In this document: positions 53,372 to 62,040 of the stretch, piece after piece | Numbering within the stretch: position 1 is the first letter of the stretch | How the letters are laid out: every line of letters starts with the position of its first letter | Source: CAUPWF01 sp964369775 | GTDB lineage: Bacteria > Bacillota > Clostridia > Lachnospirales > Lachnospiraceae | DNA length: 64,000 bases | Direction: 5' to 3' | Assembly (NCBI GenBank): GCA_964369775.1 | Contig: CAYJHQ010000010.1 | Coordinates: 12,063-76,062 of the forward strand | Program-made: the position numbers and the translations under genes | The notes under the pieces: model-generated | The model's input: only the letters and a program-made list of their open reading frames with translations | Database searches by the model: none | Told to the model about the DNA's origin: nothing

Positions 53372-55816
53372 ATGGGAGCAGTGAAGTTTGATAAAAAAGA
53401 GTTTAAAAAAGCAGTAGAAGATAAGGTGATGTCTCTTTATAGAAAGTCTATTGAAGAAGCTACGAAGCAACAATTATTTCAGGCAGTCTCACATACGGTG
53501 AAGGAAGAGATTATTGATAAGTGGTTTGAGACTCAAAAAAAGTACGAAGAGCGAAATCCAAAGACAGTATACTATCTGTCGATGGAGTTCTTGATGGGAA
53601 GAGCGCTTGGAAATAGTTTGATTAACTTATGTGAGTACGGAGAAGTTAAAGAAGCCCTTGACGAGATGGGGATCGACCTGAATATTATTGAAGATGAAGA
53701 ACCAGATGCAGCACTTGGAAACGGAGGACTTGGAAGACTAGCAGCTTGCTTCCTTGACTCTCTTGCGACTTTAGGATACCCAGCATACGGTGGTGGAATT
53801 CGCTATAGATATGGAATGTTCAAGCAGAAGATAGAGAATGGATACCAAGTGGAAGTGCCAGATCAGTGGCTAAAAGAGGGGAATCCTTTTGAACTTCGCA
53901 GAGAAGAGTATGCAAAAGAGATACGATTTGGCGGAAATATAGTAGCTAAAAAAGATAAGAACGGAAGAATGCAGTATGTGCAAGAAAACTATTCTTCTGT
54001 AATGGCAATTCCTTATGATATGCCGATTGTGGGGTATGGAAATGGAGTAGTGAACACACTGAGAATCTGGGATGCAATGCCGATTGTCAACTTCCAGCTA
54101 GATTCTTTTGATAGAGGAGACTACTATAAAGCTGTTGAACAAGAGAACTTGGCTAGAAATATTGTAGAAGTGCTTTATCCAAACGATAACCACATTGCGG
54201 GAAAAGAACTTAGATTAAAGCAACAGTACTTCTTTGTATCAGCGACACTTCAGGAAGCGCTTTCAAAATACAAGAAGCAAAATGTAGATATTAAAAAGCT
54301 ATATAAGAAAGTGACATTTCAGTTAAATGACACGCACCCAACTGTTGCAGTGGCAGAGCTTATGCGCCTGTTAATGGATGTAGAAGGTCTTGAATGGGAA
54401 GAAGCATGGAATGTAACAACAAAGACTTGTGCCTACACAAATCATACAATCATGTCAGAAGCATTAGAAAAATGGCCGATTGATTTATTCTCAAGACTAT
54501 TACCACGCGTATATCAGATTATTGAAGAGATTAACCGCCGTTTTGTAGAAGCTATTAAGAGTAAGTATCCAAATAATGATGAGAAGATTCGTAAGATGGC
54601 GATTCTTTACGATGGGCAGGTAAAGATGGCTCATTTAGCAATCTGCGCAGGTTATTCGGTAAATGGAGTTGCAAGACTTCACACAGATATTTTGATGAAG
54701 CAAGAATTACGTGACTTCTACGAGATGATGCCAGAGAAATTTAATAATAAAACGAATGGCATTACTCAGAGAAGATTTTTGTTACATGGAAATCCCCTGT
54801 TGGCAGAATGGGTAACAGGTCATATCGGAGATGCGTGGATTACAGACTTAACCGTGATGGAAAAGTTAAAGCCATTGGCAAATGACGCGAAAGCGTGTGA
54901 AGAGTTTATGGCGATTAAGCGCAAAAATAAAGTGAGATTAGCCAACTATATCATGGAGCATAATGGAGTAGAAATTGATCCAGACTCTATCTTTGACGTT
55001 CAAGTAAAGAGATTGCACGAATACAAGAGACAGTTATTAAATATCCTCCATGTAATGTACCTATACAATAAAATAAAAGAGCATCCAGAGATTAGCTTCT
55101 ATCCAAGAACATTTATCTTCGGGGCGAAAGCGGCAGCGGGATATAGAAGAGCAAAGCAGACGATTAAATTGATCAGTTCAGTTGCAGATATGGTAAATAA
55201 TGATTACAGCATTCATAATAAGATTAAAGTAGTCTTTATCGAAGATTATAGAGTATCGAATGCAGAATTAATTTTTGCAGCAGCTGATGTGAGTGAGCAA
55301 ATCTCAACAGCTTCAAAAGAAGCTTCAGGAACAGGGAATATGAAATTTATGCTCAATGGAGCACCTACTCTTGGAACAATGGACGGAGCGAATGTAGAGA
55401 TTGTAGAAGAAGTGGGTCTAGAGAATGCATTTATCTTTGGTCTAAGCTCGGATGAGGTTATCAAGTTCGAGAATTATGGTGGGTATAACCCAGCTGAGAT
55501 TTATCACACAGACTATGAATTGAGAAAAGTAATCGACCAATTGGTAGATGGAACATACTCTGATGGAGATACAGAGATGTTTAGAGAGCTATATAACTCA
55601 TTATTAAATACTTATAGTACTGATAAAGCAGATACCTATTTTATATTAAAAGACTTCCGTTCATACGCAGAAGCACAACAAAGAGTTGAAGAAGCGTACA
55701 AAGATGGTGATAGATGGGCTAAGATGGCATTGATTAATACAGCGTCATGCGGAAAGTTTACATCAGATAGAACGATTCAACAATACGTAGATGAGATTTG
55801 GAAATTAGAAAAATAA
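53372..55816 (+). CDS. glgP: Glycogen phosphorylase
   Basis: 814 residues, normal length. Typical signatures: YYLSMEFLMGRALGNSL, AALGNGGLGRLAACFLDSL, QLNDTHPTVAVAELMR, and EASGTGNMKFMLNGA with the PLP-binding Lys658. It releases glucose 1-phosphate from glycogen or maltodextrin. A terminator follows and the next gene has its own ribosome site. Confidence 0.97.
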   Translation: MGAVKFDKKEFKKAVEDKVMSLYRKSIEEATKQQLFQAVSHTVKEEIIDKWFETQKKYEERNPKTVYYLSMEFLMGRALGNSLINLCEYGEVKEALDEMGIDLNIIEDEEPDAALGNGGLGRLAACFLDSLATLGYPAYGGGIRYRYGMFKQKIENGYQVEVPDQWLKEGNPFELRREEYAKEIRFGGNIVAKKDKNGRMQYVQENYSSVMAIPYDMPIVGYGNGVVNTLRIWDAMPIVNFQLDSFDRGDYYKAVEQENLARNIVEVLYPNDNHIAGKELRLKQQYFFVSATLQEALSKYKKQNVDIKKLYKKVTFQLNDTHPTVAVAELMRLLMDVEGLEWEEAWNVTTKTCAYTNHTIMSEALEKWPIDLFSRLLPRVYQIIEEINRRFVEAIKSKYPNNDEKIRKMAILYDGQVKMAHLAICAGYSVNGVARLHTDILMKQELRDFYEMMPEKFNNKTNGITQRRFLLHGNPLLAEWVTGHIGDAWITDLTVMEKLKPLANDAKACEEFMAIKRKNKVRLANYIMEHNGVEIDPDSIFDVQVKRLHEYKRQLLNILHVMYLYNKIKEHPEISFYPRTFIFGAKAAAGYRRAKQTIKLISSVADMVNNDYSIHNKIKVVFIEDYRVSNAELIFAAADVSEQISTASKEASGTGNMKFMLNGAPTLGTMDGANVEIVEEVGLENAFIFGLSSDEVIKFENYGGYNPAEIYHTDYELRKVIDQLVDGTYSDGDTEMFRELYNSLLNTYSTDKADTYFILKDFRSYAEAQQRVEEAYKDGDRWAKMALINTASCGKFTSDRTIQQYVDEIWKLEK

Positions 55817-55834
55817 TAAAGTGGTGCAAACTGG

Positions 55835-55866
55835 ATAGGACAGGAGGAATCTTGTCCTATTTGTTT
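55835..55866 (+). terminator. Terminator after glgP
   Basis: ATAGGACA and TGTCCTAT form an 8-bp stem with a 9-10 base loop, followed by TTGTTT. Confidence 0.75.
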
Positions 55867-55922
55867 ACCCTCTCAAGGCATATATGTGAGGAATAAAGCA
55901 TATATTGAAAGGGGAGGATAAT

Positions 55923-56852
55923 ATGAGGGAGCAGTTAAAAATTTTAGCATCCATGGTGATGATTATTTTTTTAGCACCGTATATTGTAACGCTTTTTTTT
56001 AGTGGGGAAGGAATTGCGGTGGGTACAAAGCCAGAGGAATCAACAGTGCGAAATGTAAAGATTTCAACCAAGAACAGTACGTCATATGTGTCGAGTGAGA
56101 CTTATTTTATAGGTGTATTAGCGAATGAAATTCCTGTAGAATTTTCAAAAGAAGCAATAAAGGCACAAGCTGTAGTGCTTCGAACTCGCTTGGCGAAAGA
56201 AGTGGAAGGAAAAGAAGAAATTCTATTTACAGAAGAATATTTGACGATGGACGAAATCCAAGAAAAATGGAGCGGAATTGAAGCAGCCCAGATGTATGAG
56301 ATACTACATGAAGCGATGACGGAGACAGAAGGGGAAGTACTTATGGTGGAGGATTTGTTAATCTACACGCCGTATCATTATCTAAATAATGGAAAATCTA
56401 GAGATGGGATTGAAGTATTTGGGAATGAGTCTTACCATTATTTAATCAGTGCAAACTGTCCAAGTGATGTGAAGTCGGAGTATCAGTTTTCTGAAAAAAG
56501 TTATGAGTACAGTGATATAAGCGAAGTGTTAGGAATTACAGAAACACTATCATTTGGAGATTTTCAGATTAATCAGATGGATTCACAAGGTTATGTATTA
56601 CAGATAACTGTAAAAGATCAAGTTTTTACCGGAGAAGAGTTTTCGGAGAAACTAGGACTTAATTCGAGTTGCTTTTCATTGCAAGAAGATGAAGAATTAT
56701 TGGAAGTTACGGTAGTAGGGGTAGGACATGGGATTGGAATGAGCCAAAACACTGCGAATAACATGGCTTTGGAAGGTAAAGAGTATAAAGAAATTTTAGA
56801 GTATTTTTACTTAAACAGTGTAATAGTAGAAGAATATAATTTTTTAGAATAA
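55923..56852 (+). CDS. spoIID: Stage II sporulation protein D (SpoIID, lytic transglycosylase-type)
   Basis: About 309 residues from the ATG at 55923, which has GGGGAGG; an upstream TTG is rejected. N-terminal membrane segment, then the SpoIID/LytB domain (TYFIGVLANEIPVEFSKEA, KAQAVVLRTRLAKE and GVGHGIGMSQNTANNMALEG). SpoIID hydrolyses peptidoglycan during engulfment together with SpoIIM and SpoIIP. Here it precedes a SpoIIQ-like gene, a pairing common in clostridia. Confidence 0.93.
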   Translation: MREQLKILASMVMIIFLAPYIVTLFFSGEGIAVGTKPEESTVRNVKISTKNSTSYVSSETYFIGVLANEIPVEFSKEAIKAQAVVLRTRLAKEVEGKEEILFTEEYLTMDEIQEKWSGIEAAQMYEILHEAMTETEGEVLMVEDLLIYTPYHYLNNGKSRDGIEVFGNESYHYLISANCPSDVKSEYQFSEKSYEYSDISEVLGITETLSFGDFQINQMDSQGYVLQITVKDQVFTGEEFSEKLGLNSSCFSLQEDEELLEVTVVGVGHGIGMSQNTANNMALEGKEYKEILEYFYLNSVIVEEYNFLE

Positions 56853-56896
56853 ATGTTTACATTTCTGGCAAAAATATGTTCAGAGGTGATGAATAT

Positions 56897-57631
56897 ATGA
56901 GTAAAGAGACTAAACCGCAAATAACAGGAAAAAAGAATGCGGTAATTGGGCTGGCTGTAAGTTTTGTTGTAGCAATGGCCTTGATTGTAGGTTATGCTTA
57001 CACGAGTTATCAAAGCGATGTCAGAAGTGAACTAGCAAAACAAGAGACAAAAGAGAACGAGAGCCAAGAGCTCTATCTAGAAGAAGCAAACACAGATGAT
57101 ATTTTAAATGAAGAACCAAAAGACTTTGTGGAAGAGATAGTGGTAGAGGAAGAGGTAGAAGCAGTACAAGAAGCAGAGCCTCTAGAGCAAGAAGTGAGCG
57201 TGTCAGAAGGTGTGTTTTTTGAAGAAACGGATACGTTGAAGTGGCCAGTTTTAGGTGGTGTAATCATGAACTATAACATGGATAATACCATCTATTTCGA
57301 GACATTGGATCAATACAAAGTAAATCCTGCGATGGTTATCGATGGAACAGTGGGAGAGGTTGTATACGCATCTGCCAGAGGAATTGTAAAAAGTGTAGAA
57401 GACTCAGCGGAGCTAGGACAAGTTGTAATCGTTGATATAGGAAATGGATACGAGACAAGGTATGGGCAACTAAAGGACATTAGTGTAGAGCCAGGGAATT
57501 TACTTGAAGCAGGAGATCCTATAGGTTCACTTGCAGAACCGAGCAGATACTACACAGTAGAAGGGCCAAACCTATATTTTCAGTTATTAAAAGATGGACA
57601 GCCTGCAAATCCATTGGATTACTTGGAATAA
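56897..57631 (+). CDS. spoIIQ: SpoIIQ-like M23 (LytM) domain protein lacking active-site residues
   Basis: About 244 residues from the ATG at 56897 behind GAGGTGATG. A membrane segment (about 17-37) is followed by an acidic linker and a LytM fold (VVYASARGIVKSVEDSAELG; VIVDIGNGYETRYGQL; GPNLYFQLLKDGQPANPLDYL). The Zn and catalytic His of active M23 enzymes (HxxxD, HxH) are replaced here by Gly/Gln and NLYF, so it should be inactive. SpoIIQ acts as a scaffold with SpoIIIAH between forespore and mother cell, and loss of catalysis is known in the family. Position after spoIID supports the call. Confidence 0.85.
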   Translation: MSKETKPQITGKKNAVIGLAVSFVVAMALIVGYAYTSYQSDVRSELAKQETKENESQELYLEEANTDDILNEEPKDFVEEIVVEEEVEAVQEAEPLEQEVSVSEGVFFEETDTLKWPVLGGVIMNYNMDNTIYFETLDQYKVNPAMVIDGTVGEVVYASARGIVKSVEDSAELGQVVIVDIGNGYETRYGQLKDISVEPGNLLEAGDPIGSLAEPSRYYTVEGPNLYFQLLKDGQPANPLDYLE

Positions 57632-57670
57632 TTCAATTGAAAAGACGAGATACAAGGAGTACAAAAGATA

Positions 57671-57934
57671 ATGAATTATACTTATATAGTAAAATGCAAG
57701 GACGAGACCTATTATACAGGATGGACAAATAATCTAGATAGACGAATTCGGATGCACAATGAAGGAAAAGGTGCGAAATATACGAAGACTAGGTTGCCTG
57801 TGAAATTGGTATATCATGAGTCGTTTCAGACAAAAGAAGAGGCTATGAGTCGGGAGTATCAGATTAAACAACTGACTAGGAAGCAAAAAGAAGAAATGAT
57901 TACAAATAAAATACACCTTCAAGAGAACAAATAG
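57671..57934 (+). CDS. GIY-YIG domain protein (UPF0213 type)
   Basis: 87 residues. GIY-YIG core: YTYIVKCKDETYYTGWTN (YIV...YTG), DLDRRIRMHNEGKGAKYTKTRLP and the conserved LVYHES and REYQIKQLTR. Small stand-alone members have nuclease-like folds and no well-defined role. Ribosome site AAGGAG. Confidence 0.92.
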   Translation: MNYTYIVKCKDETYYTGWTNNLDRRIRMHNEGKGAKYTKTRLPVKLVYHESFQTKEEAMSREYQIKQLTRKQKEEMITNKIHLQENK

Positions 57935-57964
57935 TTGAGCGTCTCTTGAAGGTGTTCTTTAACA
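57909..57964. terminator. Bidirectional terminator between GIY-YIG and hemolysin III genes
   Basis: ACACCTTCAAGAGA and TCTCTTGAAGGTGT form a perfect 14-bp stem that overlaps the GIY-YIG stop codon, with TTCTTT after it. Confidence 0.85.
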
Positions 57965-57965
57965 G

Positions 57966-58643
57966 TTATAATACAAAAGAATAGATCAGTACAAAATGGC
58001 AGAAACTACCACCCATTACAAAGAGGTGGAATACTTCGTGATTTCCAAAGTGCTTATGCATATTTTTGAAAATTGGAAGCTTAATCGCATAAAGGACACC
58101 GCCCATGGTATAGAGAATGCCGCCGATGAGCAACCAGAGGAATGCAGTGGTAGACATATTTTCAATCAGCTGAGTAATTGCAAAAATGCAGGTCCATCCC
58201 ATTCCAATGTATAGCACAGAAGAGAACCATTTTGGACAATGAACCCAGAATGCTTTGATTAAAATACCTAAGATGGCAATACCCCATACAATCGATAATA
58301 GCGTAATACCCAATTTATTGTGAAGTACTAAAAGGCAAATCGGTGTGTAGCTTCCTGCGATGAGAACGGAAATCATCATGTGATCAAATTTTTTCAATCT
58401 TCGAATTCCATCTGCTTTAAGGCGAAATGAATGATACATAGTACTTGCTGTGTATAGTAGAATCAAACTAAGTGCATAAATCGAAACAGATATGATATAA
58501 ATAGGATCTAAAGTATGCACTGCTTTTATAATAAGAGGAATCGCCGCGATAGTAGATACAACTGCACCGATAAAGTGAGTAATGGCACTGCCAGGCTCTC
58601 TTAAAAAATTAATTCCCAATTTTTTTTGTCTATTAGTTTCCAT
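57966..58643 (-). CDS. Hemolysin III/TrhA family membrane protein
   Basis: 225 residues, seven membrane segments. Diagnostic motifs: REPGSAITHFIGA at the start, then a YTASTMYHSFR segment and HEVFHLFVMGGSFCHFV at the end with the family's conserved His residues. The family modulates membrane fluidity or lipid balance; true haemolysis is doubtful. A promoter and a perfect inverted repeat lie upstream. Confidence 0.93.
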   Translation of the reverse strand: METNRQKKLGINFLREPGSAITHFIGAVVSTIAAIPLIIKAVHTLDPIYIISVSIYALSLILLYTASTMYHSFRLKADGIRRLKKFDHMMISVLIAGSYTPICLLVLHNKLGITLLSIVWGIAILGILIKAFWVHCPKWFSSVLYIGMGWTCIFAITQLIENMSTTAFLWLLIGGILYTMGGVLYAIKLPIFKNMHKHFGNHEVFHLFVMGGSFCHFVLIYSFVL

Positions 58644-58673
58644 ATTAAAACCTCCATGAATTAATTGACCTCC

Positions 58674-58700
58674 AACACGTAGTATTCAATACTACGTGTT
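58674..58700. promoter_or_regulatory. Perfect 13-bp inverted repeat in the hemolysin III leader (candidate operator)
   Basis: AACACGTAGTATT, one C, then AATACTACGTGTT. It lies about nine bases after the -10 box of the minus-strand promoter, so at or just past the start of transcription. It could be a repressor site or an RNA hairpin in front of the ribosome site. Confidence 0.75.
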
Positions 58701-58708
58701 ACCATATT

Positions 58709-58737
58709 AATATATACCTTGTTTTGGAAAAAATCAA
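58709..58737 (-). promoter_or_regulatory. Promoter of the hemolysin III gene
   Basis: On the minus strand TTGATT and TATATT with 17-base spacing, immediately upstream of the perfect inverted repeat. Confidence 0.75.
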
Positions 58738-58784
58738 GGTTCTTTAGAAGGAATTTATTATTTTTTAAAGTACATAAGTTTTCC

Positions 58785-58813
58785 TTGACTAAAGAGAGAA
58801 TATCTGATATAGT
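58785..58813 (+). promoter_or_regulatory. Promoter of the second DEAD-box helicase transcript
   Basis: TTGACT and TATAGT with 17-base spacing, about 17 bases upstream of a terminator hairpin in the leader. Confidence 0.7.
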
Positions 58814-58829
58814 TATAAAGTTGTATGTT

Positions 58830-58866
58830 AGACCCCTTTTGCTTAACTTGCTTAAGGGGTCTTTAT
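58830..58866 (+). terminator. Terminator hairpin in the helicase leader (possible attenuator)
   Basis: AGACCCCTT and AAGGGGTCT form the stem, followed by TTTATTTG. It sits between the promoter and the gene, so it should stop most transcripts unless relieved. Confidence 0.7.
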
Positions 58867-58921
58867 TTGTGCGATAGGAAATTACGTTCCCGTTGCACTA
58901 CTTAATAAGAAAGAGGTAAAA

Positions 58922-60496
58922 ATGGAAACTGTAAAATTTGAAGAGTTAGACCTATCCAAAGAAATTAAAAGAGCTATAGACTTTATGGGGTTTGAAGAGG
59001 CATCACCAATTCAGACAAAAGCGATACCAGTTATAAAAGAAGGGCATGATGTAATCGGTCAAGCACAAACTGGTACGGGAAAGACTGCAGCTTTTGGAAT
59101 CCCAGTATTAGAAAAAGTTAATCCAAAGAGTAAAAAACTTCAAGCAATTATCTTGTGTCCAACAAGAGAGTTGGCAATACAAGTAGCTGGAGAGATTCGA
59201 AATTTAGGAAAATATATGCATGGAATTAAAGTGCTTCCAGTATATGGAGGACAAGAGATTGTAAAGCAGATTCGCTCATTGAAAGATGGTGTACAAATAG
59301 TAATTGGAACACCAGGACGTGTTATGGATCATATGAGAAGAAAGACAATTCGCATGGATCATGTGAATACGATTGTACTTGATGAAGCAGATGAGATGCT
59401 TAACATGGGATTTCGTGAAGACATCGAGACTATATTAGAAGGTATGCCAGAAGAGCGCCAGACAGTATTATTTTCTGCAACAATGCCAAAGGCAATTATG
59501 GATATTACAAAAAAATATCAAAAAGATGCCAAAGTGATTAAAGTTACGAAAAAAGACTTAACGGTTCCAAATATCGAGCAATTTTACTATGAAGTAAAGC
59601 AAAGAAATAAAGAAGAAGTATTATCAAGACTTTTAGATGTTTATACACCTAAGCTATCGGTAATCTTCTGTAATACAAAAAAGCAGGTAGATTTACTTGT
59701 GAATGGATTGTTAGGAAGAGGGTATTACGCAGCAGGACTTCATGGTGATATGAAGCAAACGCAAAGAGATCGTGTAATGCAAGGCTTTAGAAATGGAAAG
59801 ACAGATATCTTAATTGCAACAGATGTTGCGGCAAGAGGGATAGATGTAGATGAAGTAGAGTGCGTATTTAACTATGATATTCCACAAGATGAGGAGTATT
59901 ATGTACACAGAATAGGTAGAACTGGAAGAGCTGGTCGCGTAGGTAAGGCCTTTTCATTTGTGACTGGTAAAGAAGTATACAAGCTAAAAGAGATTCAGCG
60001 ATACTGTAAAACAAAAATTTATGCAAAGAACATACCATCGATAAATGATGTAGAAAATACAAAAGTGGATAACCAGTTATCGCAAATTGATAAGGTTCTT
60101 GAAAAAGAGGAGTTGACAAAGTATATTCAACTAATAGAAGAACATATTAATGATACAGATTACACAGCAATGGATATAGCAGCAGCCTTTTTAAAAGCAT
60201 CACTTGGAGCGAAAGAGGAAGAAGAGGAGTTTGGAGATACAGGGGCACAAGATCCTAGTATGGTGAGATTATTTATTAACATAGGAAGAAAAAATAATGC
60301 GAAGCCAGGAAATATCGTAGGAGCTATTGCAGGAGAGAGTGGTATTGCAGGAAGTGAAATTGGAACAGTAGATATGTTTGATAAGTATACTTTTGTTGAA
60401 GTGCCAAGAGAAAGTGCAAGAACAGTAATCAATGCGATGCAAAATGCGAAAATCAAAGGAAAACAAGTTGCAATAGAGCCAGCAAATCAGAAATAA
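58922..60496 (+). CDS. DEAD-box RNA helicase (CshA/DeaD-like) with C-terminal RNA-binding domain
   Basis: 524 residues. Motifs: AQTGTGKTAAFGIP (I), PTRELAIQV (Ia), TPGRVMDH (Ib), VLDEADEML (II), FSATMP (III), ARGIDVDEV (V) and HRIGRTGRAGR (VI). The end (VRLFINIGRKNNAKPGNIV...GTVDMFDKYTFVEV) is a DbpA-like RNA-binding domain. It probably unwinds structured mRNA or rRNA. The leader with a promoter, a terminator hairpin and a second hairpin suggests regulation by attenuation. Confidence 0.95.
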   Translation: METVKFEELDLSKEIKRAIDFMGFEEASPIQTKAIPVIKEGHDVIGQAQTGTGKTAAFGIPVLEKVNPKSKKLQAIILCPTRELAIQVAGEIRNLGKYMHGIKVLPVYGGQEIVKQIRSLKDGVQIVIGTPGRVMDHMRRKTIRMDHVNTIVLDEADEMLNMGFREDIETILEGMPEERQTVLFSATMPKAIMDITKKYQKDAKVIKVTKKDLTVPNIEQFYYEVKQRNKEEVLSRLLDVYTPKLSVIFCNTKKQVDLLVNGLLGRGYYAAGLHGDMKQTQRDRVMQGFRNGKTDILIATDVAARGIDVDEVECVFNYDIPQDEEYYVHRIGRTGRAGRVGKAFSFVTGKEVYKLKEIQRYCKTKIYAKNIPSINDVENTKVDNQLSQIDKVLEKEELTKYIQLIEEHINDTDYTAMDIAAAFLKASLGAKEEEEEFGDTGAQDPSMVRLFINIGRKNNAKPGNIVGAIAGESGIAGSEIGTVDMFDKYTFVEVPRESARTVINAMQNAKIKGKQVAIEPANQK

Positions 60497-60569
60497 AACT
60501 AGAAATTTCAATTATGCCATGCTATAATAAGAAAAAATACCTAAAAAAATAGATAAGGATGATGGGACA

Positions 60570-60935
60570 ATGCAAATAAATGAATCAGCTGAAAACTATT
60601 TAGAGACGATTTTAAGATTAAGCAAAGAATTGCCGGTCGTACGTTCTGTAGATATTGCTAATGAATTAGGATATAAGAAATCAAGTGTTAGTATAGCGAT
60701 GAAAAACTTACGTGAAAAAGAACATATAACAGTTACAGATGCAGGATTTATCTATCTGACAGAGACTGGAAAAGCAATTGCAGATGAGATGTTTGATCGT
60801 CATGAAGTACTTTCAAGTATGCTCGTTAAGTTGGGAGTTGCGGAAGAAGTTGCCTCAGAAGATGCATGTAAAATAGAACATGTAATGAGTCAAGAGAGTT
60901 TTAATGCAATTAAAAATTACATTAATAGTAAATAA
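60570..60935 (+). CDS. DtxR/MntR-like metal-dependent regulator, short form
   Basis: 121 residues. The winged-helix part (SAENYLETILRLSKELPVVR; VDIANELGYKKSSVSIAMKN) and the start of the metal-binding dimer domain (FDRHEVLSSMLVKLGVAEEV; ACKIEHVMSQESF) match DtxR/MntR proteins, but the C-terminal SH3-like half of DtxR is absent. Proteins of this length are common in Lachnospirales. It probably senses Fe or Mn. Confidence 0.85.
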   Translation: MQINESAENYLETILRLSKELPVVRSVDIANELGYKKSSVSIAMKNLREKEHITVTDAGFIYLTETGKAIADEMFDRHEVLSSMLVKLGVAEEVASEDACKIEHVMSQESFNAIKNYINSK

Positions 60936-60936
60936 A

Positions 60937-60966
60937 AAAAGTTCACCGAGAGGTGAACTTTTTTAT
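60937..60966. terminator. Bidirectional terminator between DtxR-like and rubrerythrin genes
   Basis: AAAAAAGTTCACC, loop GAGA and GGTGAACTTTTTT form a perfect 13-bp stem. Confidence 0.92.
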
Positions 60967-60976
60967 TTGTCTTATC

Positions 60977-61516
60977 TTATCCAAAATATCTGTTTAATAA
61001 TCCTTCAAATGCTTTTCCGTGTCTAGCTTCGTCTTTAGCCATCTCGTGAACTGTGTCATGGATTGCGTCTAAGTTAGCTGCTTTAGCACGTTTAGCAAGA
61101 TCAAATTTACCAGCAGTAGCTCCGTTTTCAGCATCTACACGCATCTCTAGGTTCTTCTTAGTACTATCTGTTACAACTTCTCCTAATAACTCTGCGAATT
61201 TTGCAGCATGCTCAGCTTCTTCAAAAGCAGCTTTCTCCCAGTATAATCCGATTTCAGGATATCCTTCTCTATGTGCCACTCTTGACATTGCAAGGTACAT
61301 TCCAACTTCTGAACATTCTCCTTCAAAGTTTGCTCTTAAGTCAGCGATAATATCTTCACTAACACCTTGAGCAACGCCTACAACGTGCTCTGCAGCCCAT
61401 GTCTTCTCTCCTGTTTGCTCTTGGAACTTATCAGCCCCTGCCTTACATACTGGACATACCTCTGGTGCTGTCCCTTCATGAGTATAACCACATACTGTAC
61501 ATACAAATTTTGCCAT
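60977..61516 (-). CDS. Reverse rubrerythrin (N-terminal rubredoxin, C-terminal ferritin-like)
   Basis: 179 residues from the ATG at 61516, which has AAGGAGAT; an upstream in-frame ATG at 61534 is rejected. The N-terminal rubredoxin has FVCTVCGYTHEG and EVCPVCKAGADKF. The ferritin-like di-iron part has EGECSEVGMYLAMSRVA, AAFEEAEHAAKFAELLG and AKDEARHGKAFEGLL. In clostridia this protein (revRbr/NADH peroxidase) reduces peroxide and oxygen and is under PerR control. The perR gene is next to it. Confidence 0.93.
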   Translation of the reverse strand: MAKFVCTVCGYTHEGTAPEVCPVCKAGADKFQEQTGEKTWAAEHVVGVAQGVSEDIIADLRANFEGECSEVGMYLAMSRVAHREGYPEIGLYWEKAAFEEAEHAAKFAELLGEVVTDSTKKNLEMRVDAENGATAGKFDLAKRAKAANLDAIHDTVHEMAKDEARHGKAFEGLLNRYFG

Positions 61517-61570
61517 AATAATAATCTCCTTCAATAATTTAAAATAATAATAGTAATTGTTACTGATATC

Positions 61571-61599
61571 AATTTACCATACTTTTTTTGCATTGTCAA
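61571..61599 (-). promoter_or_regulatory. Promoter of the reverse rubrerythrin gene
   Basis: On the minus strand TTGACA and TAAATT with 17-base spacing. Confidence 0.75.
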
Positions 61600-61630
61600 T
61601 ACTAAATCATTAATAATATTTAGTATTGAC
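61595..61630. promoter_or_regulatory. Perfect 13-bp inverted repeat overlapping the rubrerythrin promoter (candidate PerR or other operator)
   Basis: GTCAATACTAAAT and ATTTAGTATTGAC with a 10-base spacer. One arm covers the -35 box of the rubrerythrin promoter. It is not followed by a T-run, so it is not a perR terminator. It does not match the Bacillus PerR box well. Confidence 0.7.
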
Positions 61631-61644
61631 GAGTGAAGTACTAT

Positions 61645-62040
61645 CTATACCGTTTCTTGATTCACACAGCTTTTACATTTCCCGAAAAAGACAGTGGAAT
61701 GACTTTCTATAGTTCCATCAAATGCATCACCAGATAAACTCTGGATAGTGGTAATGGGTGTTATCTTTAAATCAGTAATTGCTCCACAACAATCACATAT
61801 AAAATGATTATGTGGCATTAAATGAGCATCAAATCGATCTCCACCAGAAGGGGTTGTAATCTTAATGATATGACCCATATCGGTAAGTAGATTTAAGTTA
61901 CGGTAAACCGTTCCTAAGCTGATTTGAGGAAACGATTCTCTCACATGGCTATATACCATATCAGCTGTAGGGTGCTCATAAGACTGATTCAGATATTCGT
62001 GAATAGACTCACGTTGTCTACTATATTTTAGTGCTGCCAT
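61645..62040 (-). CDS. perR: Fur-family regulator, PerR-like
   Basis: About 131 residues from the ATG at 62040 behind AGGAGG. The winged helix is SLGTVYRNLNLLTDMGHI. Metal-binding residues typical of PerR are seen: His in EHPTADMVY, Asp/His in DRFDAHLMPHNHFIC, and CDCCG...CGKCKSC for the structural Zn. The adjacent peroxide-scavenging reverse rubrerythrin fits peroxide sensing, but Fur or Zur cannot be fully excluded. Confidence 0.85.
   Translation of the reverse strand: MAALKYSRQRESIHEYLNQSYEHPTADMVYSHVRESFPQISLGTVYRNLNLLTDMGHIIKITTPSGGDRFDAHLMPHNHFICDCCGAITDLKITPITTIQSLSGDAFDGTIESHSTVFFGKCKSCVNQETV

Noticed and set aside
61595..61630. perR terminator
   Set aside because: The inverted repeat is not followed by a T-run on the minus strand and it overlaps a good promoter, so an operator is more likely.
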